In this document: positions 41,869 through 49,200 of the stretch, in pieces
How the letters are laid out: each line of letters opens with the position of its first letter
How positions within the stretch are numbered: the stretch's first letter is position 1
Source of the DNA: Gemmatimonadota bacterium
GTDB taxonomy: Bacteria; Gemmatimonadota; Gemmatimonadetes; Palauibacterales; KS3-K002
NCBI GenBank assembly: GCA_020344015.1
Contig: CP070812.1
Span: 1,970,586 to 2,034,585 of the forward strand
Length of the DNA stretch: 64,000 nt
Direction of reading: 5' to 3'
The notes under the pieces: generated by a model
Database searches by the model: none
What the model was told of the DNA's origin: nothing
The model's input: only the letters and a program-made list of their open reading frames with translations
Program-made: the position numbers and the translations under genes

Positions 41869-44800
41869 TGTGCTTCAACCGTCTCTAGCTTGGGTGCGCG
41901 CCGCGCCATGCGCTCCTTGAGCGAGTCGAGAAGCACGTACACGACGGGCACGAGGTACAAGGTCAGAACCGACGAAAAGATCAGCCCACCGACGATGGCA
42001 TAGCCCAGCGGCCGGCGGCTGGCGGAACCGGCGCCCAGTCCCAGGGCGATGGGCATGGCGCCGAATACGGTCGCCGTCGCCGTCATCAGAATCGGGCGCA
42101 GGCGAATACGGCCCGACTCGAGCATCGCTTCGACCGAACCCAGCCCCCTCGCTTTGAGCTGGTTGGCGTACTCGACCAATAAGATCGAGTTCTTGCTCAC
42201 CAGGCCGATCAGCAGGATCATCCCGATCTGGCTGTAGAGATTGAGCGTCGAGCCAGCCAAGAGCAGCGTCAGCAGCGCGCCGGTCACGGCCAACGGCACC
42301 GATAGCAGCACGGTGAACGGGTGGATCAGCGACTCGAACTGCGCCGCCAGCACCATGTAGACCACCACCAGAGCCAGGATGAAGGCGAAGTACAACGCGT
42401 TGCCACTCTCCTCCAACTCGCGCGACTCGCCGGCGAGCGCCACACTGCTGCCCGGCGGCAGAACCTCCGCCCCCGCTGCCGTCAGAGAATCGAGGGCGGC
42501 ACCCAGCGTGAATCCAGGTGCCAGGTTGCCCGACATTGTGAACGAACGAACGCGACTGAAGTGGTTGAGCTGGCGCGGGCCGACGCCCTCGTCGACCCGG
42601 GTCACCGCGTCCAGTTTCACCAGTGCGCCATCCCGGCCACGCACATAGAGCTCCGCCATCTGGCCGGGCGTGGCGCGGTCCTGCGGCTCGAGCTGGACCA
42701 TCACATCATAGAGCTTGTTGGCGCGGGTAAACGTGCTTACGCGCCGGCCACCCAGCAGCGTCTGCAGGGTCGATGAGACATCGCGGATTTCCACTCCCAG
42801 GTCCTCCGCCCGGTCGCGGTCGTAGCTTACGGCGAGCTCCGGCTTATTGACTCGCAGGTTCGTGTCGATGTTGACCAGGCCGGGTATCCTCCTGGCTCGC
42901 GCCACCAGCCGGTCCATCCCCGCGGCCAGCGAGTCGAAGTCGGGGTGGCGGACGACGAACTGGACCGGGCTGGCAAAGCCAAACGCCGGCGGATTATTGG
43001 CGAAGGCGAAGACCCCCGGTATGGCGAACAACTGGGGCTGCACTTCGCCGATGATCTCGTGCACCGAGCGATCGCGGTCCGACCAGTCGGTCAAGCGCGT
43101 GAATACGATGCCGCTGTTCACTCGACCGCTGAAGCCCACCACGCTGAAGTAGGCCTCGATGTCCTCGGTCCTATCGAGCACCGCCTCTATCTGACGCTGA
43201 TAGCCGTCCGTGTACGCCAGCGTCGCCCCTTCCGGCGCCACCGTGAAGACGACGAAGAAACCGCGGTCCTCCGGCGGCACGAACTCGCGCTCCAGTGCCC
43301 TAAAGATGACGACTGCCAATAACACGGTCGCGACCGCGCCCCCGATAACCCACCAGCGGTGCTTCACCGCCCAGGCCAGAGTACGTGAGTAGCCGGTCGA
43401 GACTCCCACGAACCCTCTTTCGAAGGCCATGAACACCCGGCCATGGCTCTTCGGCACCCGGAGGATCTTGGCCGAGGCCATCGCAGTGAGCGTCAGCGCG
43501 ATAAAGCTGGAGATGACAACGGCGCCGGCCATCGCGAGTCCGAACTCGTTAAACAGCCGACCCGTGGTGCCCCTCAGGAACGCCAACGGCGAGAACACCG
43601 CCACCAGGGCGATCGTCGTAGCGATCACCGCGAACGCGATCTCTCGCGTCCCTTTGATCGCCGCCGTCTCAGGGTCCTCGCCCAGCTCTTCCTGGTGCCG
43701 GTAGGCGTTCTCCATCACGATGATCGCGTCGTCCACCACGATGCCGATCGATAAGATCAGCGCCAACAACGTCAGGTTGTTGATGGTGAAGCCGAGAAAG
43801 TACAGCAGCCCGAACGCAGATACGATGGATGTCGGGATGGCGAGTGCCGGGATGATCGTCGCCTTGAGATTGCGCAGGGCTGCGAAGATAATCAGCACAA
43901 CCAGGGAAGCGGCGATCAGCAGTGTCTCCTGCGCCTCCTGAATCGAGCGGCGCACGAAGACTGACCGGTCGAAGGCGGTCTCGAGCTCCAACCCCGGAGG
44001 CAGTGCCGCATTGATCGCCGGCAACTCGTTGCGGATCGCGTCCGATATCTCGATCAGATTCGCCTTAGACTGCCTGATGACACCGATCGCCACGGCCGAC
44101 GTGCCATTGAAGCGCAGCGAGCTGCGTTCGTTCTCGGGCCCCAACTCAACACGCGACAAGTCGCGTAGCTTCACCAGCTGCCCATTCTGATTGGCGACGG
44201 TCAAGTTCGCGAACTCATCCGGCGTCTTGAGCTCACCGAGCGAACGGACCGTGAATTCGCGTCTCTCCGACTCGATGCGGCCGGCCGGGATCTCGACGTT
44301 GCGGCTGCGGATCGCCGACTCGACGTCCTGGACGGTGAGTCCGCGGGCCGAGAGCTCCGCCGGGTCCAGCCAGATACGCATCGAGTAGCGCCGCTCGCCG
44401 AGAACCTGAGCGCGGCCAACTCCCGGCAGCGACTGTAGGCGCGACTTTACCTCGCGATCGGCAATGTCCGAGAGTTGCAGCCGGTCGTAGTTCGCTCCGG
44501 AGAGCGACAGATAGAAAAAGGGCTGCGCGTCGGCGTCCTGCTTGGTGACCACCGGCTCCTCCATCTCCTGGGGAAGCCGGCCACGAACACGCGATACCTT
44601 GTCACGCACGTCCTGGGCGGACTCTTCGATCTCCCTATCGAGCGTGAACTCCAGCGTGATGCTGCTGACCTGCTCCGCGCTGGCACTGGTCAGCGTGCGT
44701 AGGCCCGGAATCGTGCTCAGCTCTTCTTCCAGGATGTCGGTGACGGTGGACTCGATCACCCGAGGGTTGGCACCCCGCAGGACGGTCGTGACCGAGACGA

Positions 44801-44930
44801 TGGGCGCGTCGACATCCGGGAACTCCCGCACGGGCAGGCGGAAGTAGCCGATCCCCCCGAAGAGGATCAGCGCAAGGCTCATCATGGCGGCCAACACCGG
44901 CCGCCGAATGGCGGTATCCGAGAGTTTCAA
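41865..44930 (-). CDS. RND efflux pump inner-membrane subunit
   Basis: 1021-residue AcrB/MdtBC-type transporter. N-terminus MKLSDTAIRRPVLAAMMSLALIL; PN1/PC domains in the two periplasmic loops; the proton-relay Asp pair in TM4 is GIVVDDAIIVMENAYRHQEE, and the Lys of TM10 is in GLVSKNSILLVEYANQLKARG. Thus a functional HAE1-type multidrug pump is likely. It is first of three genes, ahead of tolC-like and adaptor, an order less common than adaptor-first. Substrate range cannot be read from sequence. Confidence 0.95.
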   Translation of the reverse strand: MKLSDTAIRRPVLAAMMSLALILFGGIGYFRLPVREFPDVDAPIVSVTTVLRGANPRVIESTVTDILEEELSTIPGLRTLTSASAEQVSSITLEFTLDREIEESAQDVRDKVSRVRGRLPQEMEEPVVTKQDADAQPFFYLSLSGANYDRLQLSDIADREVKSRLQSLPGVGRAQVLGERRYSMRIWLDPAELSARGLTVQDVESAIRSRNVEIPAGRIESERREFTVRSLGELKTPDEFANLTVANQNGQLVKLRDLSRVELGPENERSSLRFNGTSAVAIGVIRQSKANLIEISDAIRNELPAINAALPPGLELETAFDRSVFVRRSIQEAQETLLIAASLVVLIIFAALRNLKATIIPALAIPTSIVSAFGLLYFLGFTINNLTLLALILSIGIVVDDAIIVMENAYRHQEELGEDPETAAIKGTREIAFAVIATTIALVAVFSPLAFLRGTTGRLFNEFGLAMAGAVVISSFIALTLTAMASAKILRVPKSHGRVFMAFERGFVGVSTGYSRTLAWAVKHRWWVIGGAVATVLLAVVIFRALEREFVPPEDRGFFVVFTVAPEGATLAYTDGYQRQIEAVLDRTEDIEAYFSVVGFSGRVNSGIVFTRLTDWSDRDRSVHEIIGEVQPQLFAIPGVFAFANNPPAFGFASPVQFVVRHPDFDSLAAGMDRLVARARRIPGLVNIDTNLRVNKPELAVSYDRDRAEDLGVEIRDVSSTLQTLLGGRRVSTFTRANKLYDVMVQLEPQDRATPGQMAELYVRGRDGALVKLDAVTRVDEGVGPRQLNHFSRVRSFTMSGNLAPGFTLGAALDSLTAAGAEVLPPGSSVALAGESRELEESGNALYFAFILALVVVYMVLAAQFESLIHPFTVLLSVPLAVTGALLTLLLAGSTLNLYSQIGMILLIGLVSKNSILLVEYANQLKARGLGSVEAMLESGRIRLRPILMTATATVFGAMPIALGLGAGSASRRPLGYAIVGGLIFSSVLTLYLVPVVYVLLDSLKERMARRAPKLETVEAQ

Positions 44931-45198
44931 TTCAGCCTCACCGGGTTTGGGGGTCTCGACCCACTAACGCCGCCCGCCACGCCTGGTTTCAGGGGCCGGC
45001 GGGCGCCAGCGCCCCGCCCCTCCGGCTCCGGACCGCGCACCTGCACGCCGGCCCTTTCAACAGCGTTCTGTCGAGAGAACTAAAGATGCATGGTTGGGGG
45101 TCACGGGGCACCCCCGCCCCCACCCGCGCCCCGACGCCCCCCACGCCCGTCGTTGCGCCGCAGGGCGCGGCGTGCGACGATGGTGGCGAGGAGGAGGA

Positions 45199-45588
45199 AT
45201 GGCGCTAGAGGCGGTACGGCTGGACAAGTGGCTATGGGCAGCACGCTTCTTCAAGACGCGCTCGCTCGCCGCCAAGGCGGTGAGCGGCGGCAAGGTGCAA
45301 GTGAATGGCCGGCGCGCCAAGCGCGCCTCCAACCTGCACGTCGGCGACCGGGTCCGAGTACGCAAGGGGCCCCACGAGTACCAGCTCGTGGTTCAGAGAC
45401 TTTCGGAGCGGCGTGGGCCGGCCAAAGAGGCGGCGACCCTCTACGAGGAGACGCCCGAGAGTATCCAGGCACGCGAGAGCCTCAAGGCACAGCGCAAGGC
45501 TGGGCCCCAATACTCATTCCGCGAGGGTGGCAGACCCAGAAAGAAGGAGAGGCGACAACTCGACCGGTTGAAGCGTCGGCCCGAGTGA
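45199..45588 (+). CDS. hslR: S4-domain RNA-binding protein (Hsp15-like)
   Basis: 129 residues from ATG 45199 (GGAGGAGGA directly upstream). S4 domain: EAVRLDKWLWAARFFKTRSLAAKAVSGGKVQVNGRRAKRASNLHVGD, identical in plan to Hsp15, which binds nascent-chain-blocked 50S subunits. The C-terminus is a Lys/Arg-rich tail (GGRPRKKERRQLDRLKRRPE). The frame is open upstream, but the extension is Arg/Pro-rich noise. A hairpin follows at 45611. The 268-nt gap to the RND gene holds nothing else recognisable. Confidence 0.9.
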   Translation: MALEAVRLDKWLWAARFFKTRSLAAKAVSGGKVQVNGRRAKRASNLHVGDRVRVRKGPHEYQLVVQRLSERRGPAKEAATLYEETPESIQARESLKAQRKAGPQYSFREGGRPRKKERRQLDRLKRRPE

Positions 45589-45610
45589 GCCGCGACCAGC
45601 CTGTAACGAA

Positions 45611-45636
45611 ATGGGGCCGGTTTGATCCGGCCCCAT
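45611..45636 (+). terminator. Hairpin after the Hsp15-like gene
   Basis: ATGGGGCCGG (45611-45620) pairs perfectly with CCGGCCCCAT (45627-45636) across a 6-nt loop, 22 nt after the stop. No T-run follows. Confidence 0.6.
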
Positions 45637-45639
45637 CAC

Positions 45640-45966
45640 ATTGCGGAGTTAGTGGTAGGGTTCGAGTGGGATAAACTGTCCAGTGCCACCTGGACAGGAA
45701 GGAAATCTATGTTTGCTCCTTCTCTAAGTTCGTTTCCTCTTTACTCACCTTACGCCGTCCTTGGTCGCCCGGTTTCAGCGACCCTCTCATCTATTTGGAC
45801 GCTCCGATTCGCCGCAGGGTTGCAGGTACTTTAAGCGGCTCTCCTTTCACCCCTAGGAACGCAGCGATCGCCGGATAAGTTCCCTTTGTAGACACAAGGT
45901 GCCGACCCTAACCGTACGGTTGGGTGCCCGCAGATCCTTCACGGGTTGATCGACGGAGGATGCCAT
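45640..45966. other. Intergenic region upstream of the DinB gene, with palindromes
   Basis: About 330 nt of lower GC than its surroundings, with no gene I can support. A hairpin CTGTCCAG/CTGGACAG stands at 45676-45697, and a palindrome AACCGTACGGTT at 45910-45921 that extends to ACCC...GGGT (45905-45925) stands 42 nt before the DinB ATG. An open frame from 45622 (about 70 codons) is Ser/Pro-rich with no likeness to a family. It may be an RNA leader or an operator. Confidence 0.4.
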
Positions 45967-46509
45967 ATGTCATCACGGATGGACTTCCAACTGGATCGTA
46001 CCATAGAGATCCTCAGGTCGACGCCCGGCACGCTCCGCGCGCTGCTGAGCGACCTCTCCGATCCCTGGGTCAGGTGCGATGAAGGACCCGACACCTGGAC
46101 CCCCTACGATATCGTTGGGCACCTTATCCACGGCGAGCGGACCGACTGGATCGGCCGCATGCGCATCATCCTCGAGGATGGCGAGTTGCGCACGTTCACA
46201 CCCTTCGACCGCTTCGCCCACTTTAGGGACTGCCAAGGCAAGACGCTGGCGGAACTGCTCGACACATTCGAGGCAATGCGTAAAGAGAACCTGCGGACTC
46301 TAGAGGCTACGAACCTGACGCCGGAGCAGATGGACTTGGCGGGGACTCACCCCGAGCTGGGCCGGGTGACGCTACGGCAGCTGCTGGCGACCTGGACCGT
46401 ACACGACCTCGGCCACATCGCCCAGATCGCCCGCGTCATGGCGAAGGGCTACACCGACCAGGTCGGCCCCTGGGGCACCTACCTGTCGGTACTCAAGGAT
46501 AGGAGCTAG
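45967..46509 (+). CDS. DinB-family protein
   Basis: 180 residues from ATG 45967 (GGAGG 7 nt upstream). Four-helix bundle of the DinB/YfiT type with its three metal-binding His: DIVGHLIHGERTDWIGR (first His), and ATWTVHDLGHIAQIARVM (second and third). The family holds thiol-dependent transferases and uncharacterised metal proteins; activity here is unknown. The 3' end overlaps the convergent PEBP gene by 4 nt. Confidence 0.85.
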   Translation: MSSRMDFQLDRTIEILRSTPGTLRALLSDLSDPWVRCDEGPDTWTPYDIVGHLIHGERTDWIGRMRIILEDGELRTFTPFDRFAHFRDCQGKTLAELLDTFEAMRKENLRTLEATNLTPEQMDLAGTHPELGRVTLRQLLATWTVHDLGHIAQIARVMAKGYTDQVGPWGTYLSVLKDRS

Positions 46510-46970
46510 CTCCGTTCGTACTTCCCGACGAGCTGGCCCTCGTCCAGTACGTGACCCTTGATCGCCCTGAGCAGGTCCGCTTTCGTCGCACCGGCCGGCA
46601 ACCCCGGCTCGATGTCCAGCGCGTACAGCTTGAAGAAGTAGCGGTGCGCGCGACCCGGCGGCGGACAGGGTCCGCCGTAGCCCAGACGCCGGAAATCGTT
46701 CAGACCCTGCTTGGCGCCGTCGGGCGTGATCTCCGTCGGCGGTATCCCCTCGGGCAACTCCGAGAATGCAGCCGGGACGTCGTAGAGCACCCAGTGCACC
46801 CACGTTCCCACCGGCGCGTCAGGATCATCGCAGATCAGCGCCAGGCTCTTCGCCTCCGCTGGCACGTTCGCCCACTTGATCGCCGGCGACAGATCTTCAC
46901 CCTGACAGGTGTGGCGAACCGGGATGAACTCGCCGTCCTCGAAGGCGGGGCTGGTGACCTCGATCGACAT
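46506..46970 (-). CDS. YbhB/YbcL-family (PEBP) protein
   Basis: 154 residues from ATG 46970 (AGGAGGATTGCC upstream). PEBP fold with DGEFIPVRHTCQGEDLSPAIKW, LALICDDPDAPVGTWVHWVLYDVPA and GPCPPPGRAHRYFFKLYALD, matching YbhB/YbcL of E. coli. The Asp-Pro-Asp-Ala-Pro and GPCPP motifs form the anion-binding pocket. No signal peptide. The Raf-inhibitor name is historical and not a function here. Confidence 0.9.
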   Translation of the reverse strand: MSIEVTSPAFEDGEFIPVRHTCQGEDLSPAIKWANVPAEAKSLALICDDPDAPVGTWVHWVLYDVPAAFSELPEGIPPTEITPDGAKQGLNDFRRLGYGGPCPPPGRAHRYFFKLYALDIEPGLPAGATKADLLRAIKGHVLDEGQLVGKYERS

Positions 46971-47048
46971 GGCAATCCTCCTAGGGCAAAGCTCCGCCCT
47001 CCAAGTAAAGGCCGCCGAGATACGAGCGCAAGAAACTCCTGGGGCCAG

Positions 47049-47297
47049 CTACTGACCGCTCGCCACCTGCAGGTCGAGGGCGTCTCGAGTCACCAGGTCG
47101 AGGTACGATAAATAGCCTGCGGCCGCGTAGTAGCTCAGCAAATCCTCGACCGTTTGTAGCAACTGTACGCTGTAGTAACCGGGAACGGCCTGCGGGTGCA
47201 CGTAACCGAAGTTGCGGCCGAAGAAGCTGCGGATGATGACACCGTTCTCGCTGCGCGCCGCCCCGAGTTCCCGATGGTAGCGATTCGTTACCGCCAC
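47049..47297 (-). CDS. Small hypothetical protein (doubtful)
   Basis: 82 residues from GTG 47297, no clear ribosome site. Sequence such as GVIIRSFFGRNFGYVHPQAVPGYYSVQLLQTVEDLLSYYAAAGYLSY looks protein-like (aromatic, few Arg/Pro runs), with good third-position GC. The reading frame upstream ends at a TAA near 47316. No family known. It could be the remainder of a longer gene. Confidence 0.4.
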   Translation of the reverse strand: MAVTNRYHRELGAARSENGVIIRSFFGRNFGYVHPQAVPGYYSVQLLQTVEDLLSYYAAAGYLSYLDLVTRDALDLQVASGQ

Positions 47298-47449
47298 GGT
47301 AAAGATGGTGCTTTAAGGTCTCACCCCTTAGTCCCGCCCGCCGCTTGAATTGAGCGGGCGTGAGGCGCAGTATGTGTCGGAACGAGCAGCCTAGTTCCGG
47401 CGTCGGCGACCTGGCTCGCGGTCAACCTCTTTCAGCGCGGTGGTTTTTC

Positions 47450-47719
47450 GTGAAGATCATTTACTTCGTTCAGGACACGGGTGGTGGCGAGATCAAGGTC
47501 GGCGTCGCCAGGAAGAGGCAGCTACGGAGACGGATAGGCAAGCTGCAGCTCGGCAACCCATCGGAACTGAAATTGCTGGGAGTAATCCCGGCACGGAACG
47601 CCGGCGAGCTGCAGCGCGAGCTGCACACGACGTTCTCGGATGCCCACATTCGCGGTGAGTGGTTCAGATCGACGCCAGACCTGCTGGCGTACATCCGGCA
47701 GCGTGCTGTGATGCCTTAG
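47450..47719 (+). CDS. GIY-YIG-like / T5orf172-type small protein
   Basis: 89 residues from GTG 47450 (frame open to 47360). The pattern KIIYFVQDTGGGEIKVGVARKR-x-LRRRI, LQLGNPSELKLLGVIP, ELQRELHTTFSDAHIRGEWFRSTPDLLAYI fits the MUG113/T5orf172 branch of the GIY-YIG superfamily, whose conserved motif ends in H-x-x-F and GEWF. Catalytic residues are partly present, so it may be a nuclease or a DNA-binding form. No phage genes surround it. The ribosome site is poor. Confidence 0.7.
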   Translation: MKIIYFVQDTGGGEIKVGVARKRQLRRRIGKLQLGNPSELKLLGVIPARNAGELQRELHTTFSDAHIRGEWFRSTPDLLAYIRQRAVMP

Positions 47720-47728
47720 TCGACCGCC

Positions 47729-48823
47729 TTACGCGCGCAGCGGCCGGCCGCCTTCAGGCCAGACGAGCTCGAGCCGCTTGGAGAGTCTCTGCAGCAACAC
47801 CTCACGCCTTCTCTCGTATTTCTTCTCTCGCGTCACCATCCCGAAGGCGGCCGTGATATACGGCCAGACGAACGCGACGGCCGCTCCGATGTACCAGCCC
47901 GGTATGTCGACGTACGTACCGGTAAGGTTCCTGATCACGCTCTCCCCGAAGACAGAAAGCGTCAACCACCCGGTAATCCCACCGCCGAAGAAACTGCCGA
48001 ACGCGTGCCCGAAGATGTCGGAGGGTATCGCAGCTGCCGCATCGTACCTTTGTTTCATGACCACATAGGCGGGGACGAACTCGTTCGCGATGATGTGCGC
48101 CTGCTCGTAGCTGATCGCCGGCAGCGCGTCGCCGCTCGTATCACGAAGCCGATCGAGGTACCCCAGCGTCCGCTCTCTCAACGTGTTCACATCCGTGGTC
48201 GACTCCACCTCGTAGGCCAGGAAAGCCTCTACGGCACCCAGGACACCCTGGGCCTCGAGAACGGAGGTGAGACTCGTCGATTGAACCACCCGCTCTAGCG
48301 CATGACTCCGGTCGCTCTGGTGTGCCTCGAGCCCCTCCGCGGTCAGCGACGTCACGTTGGTCACGTGCCGGATCGCGGTGATGAGCCTGTCGATCAGCTC
48401 ATCGAGGAGCCTCTGCTCGCGGGCTCTCCGAGCGCTCGCCGCGTCGCCCTTCGCCTCGCGGGCGGCGCTTCCACCTTCGAACAGGTGCTCTATCTCCAGC
48501 GCTCTCACTTCCCGCTCGGCATCCTCAAGCACCTTGGCCTGCATCGTCGCGCGCACGGCTTCGTCCAACAGGCTATAGAGGCCTCGCTCGACATTCGTGA
48601 TTTCGGGACCAACCCGGCGGGTCCGCGGCACCGAGTACTCGTACGACATGACCGAGGCACCATCGCCGACGTTGATCTCGACGCGGGCCAGCGAGGGCCC
48701 CGGTAGCACGAACCACCTTTTTCGCTCGAACACTTCGTAGCCGACGGTGATTAGCGTCCCTCCGACGTCGAAGAACGTAGAATTGTTCTTTGCCGAGTAT
48801 ACCGTGGGGAGGAGTCTGGTCAT
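47729..48823 (-). CDS. Hypothetical membrane-associated protein
   Basis: 364 residues. The N-terminal 70 contain beta-strands (STFFDVGGTLITVGYEVFERKRWFVLPGP), the middle is a long acidic/basic helical region (coiled-coil-like: AREAKGDAASARRAREQRLLDELIDRLI). Two TM helices lie near residues 282-302 and 312-335 (GWYIGAAVAFVWPYITAAFG), and the tail is basic (TREKKYERRREVLLQRLSKRLEL). No domain recognised. It starts one codon before the decayed ligase fragment. Confidence 0.65.
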   Translation of the reverse strand: MTRLLPTVYSAKNNSTFFDVGGTLITVGYEVFERKRWFVLPGPSLARVEINVGDGASVMSYEYSVPRTRRVGPEITNVERGLYSLLDEAVRATMQAKVLEDAEREVRALEIEHLFEGGSAAREAKGDAASARRAREQRLLDELIDRLITAIRHVTNVTSLTAEGLEAHQSDRSHALERVVQSTSLTSVLEAQGVLGAVEAFLAYEVESTTDVNTLRERTLGYLDRLRDTSGDALPAISYEQAHIIANEFVPAYVVMKQRYDAAAAIPSDIFGHAFGSFFGGGITGWLTLSVFGESVIRNLTGTYVDIPGWYIGAAVAFVWPYITAAFGMVTREKKYERRREVLLQRLSKRLELVWPEGGRPLRA

Positions 48824-48824
48824 T

Positions 48825-49095
48825 TTAACTGTGGCCGAGCCGGCCCTCGTGAATCGCGCGGACCGTCTCGATCGTGTCCGCCTGCCCCGGACTCTTGTCC
48901 GGCCTGTAGCGCTTCAGCCTCGCAAAGCGCAAAGCCAAGCCACCCGGGTACTTGGAACTGGCCTGAATATCATTGAACGCCATTTCGACGACAAGCTCGG
49001 GCCGCACGTACACGGTGTAATCGTCCCGGCTGATCTCCAGCTCCTGAAGCCTGCGGGTCTACCAGGCCAGAACCTCGTCGGCCTCCAGAAGCCGG
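48825..49095 (-). pseudogene. Decayed C-terminal fragment of an ATP-dependent DNA ligase
   Basis: The minus strand reads [20 protein letters not shown], then [19 protein letters not shown] and [20 protein letters not shown], followed by [14 protein letters not shown]. It is clearly homologous to the C-terminus of the intact ligase at 52035, at about 75 % identity by eye. Upstream the frame has TAG where the intact gene has the Gln of WQT, and another stop before it, so it cannot be expressed as a ligase. Divergence is too large for a recent copy. The catalytic domain is absent. Confidence 0.8.
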
Positions 49096-49200
49096 TCCGG
49101 TTACCCGCCACCCTGGCGGTCCGTCGGCAGGCACGCGTAGCTTATTGGGGTAATCCTATCACGTAGATGTGCCTGGGGCACGCAATGCTTGGAGGTAGAT

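Noticed and set aside
45640-45966. A c-di-GMP or other known riboswitch before the DinB gene.
   Set aside because: I could not place the conserved cores of any class I know; only short palindromes are evident.
47450-47719. Reading the GIY-YIG-like gene as a homing endonuclease or phage insertion.
   Set aside because: No intron, phage genes or target disruption is visible around it.
49037-49060. TAG in the ligase remnant as recoded pyrrolysine or suppressed stop.
   Set aside because: Another stop lies upstream, and the catalytic part is missing, so it is plain decay.
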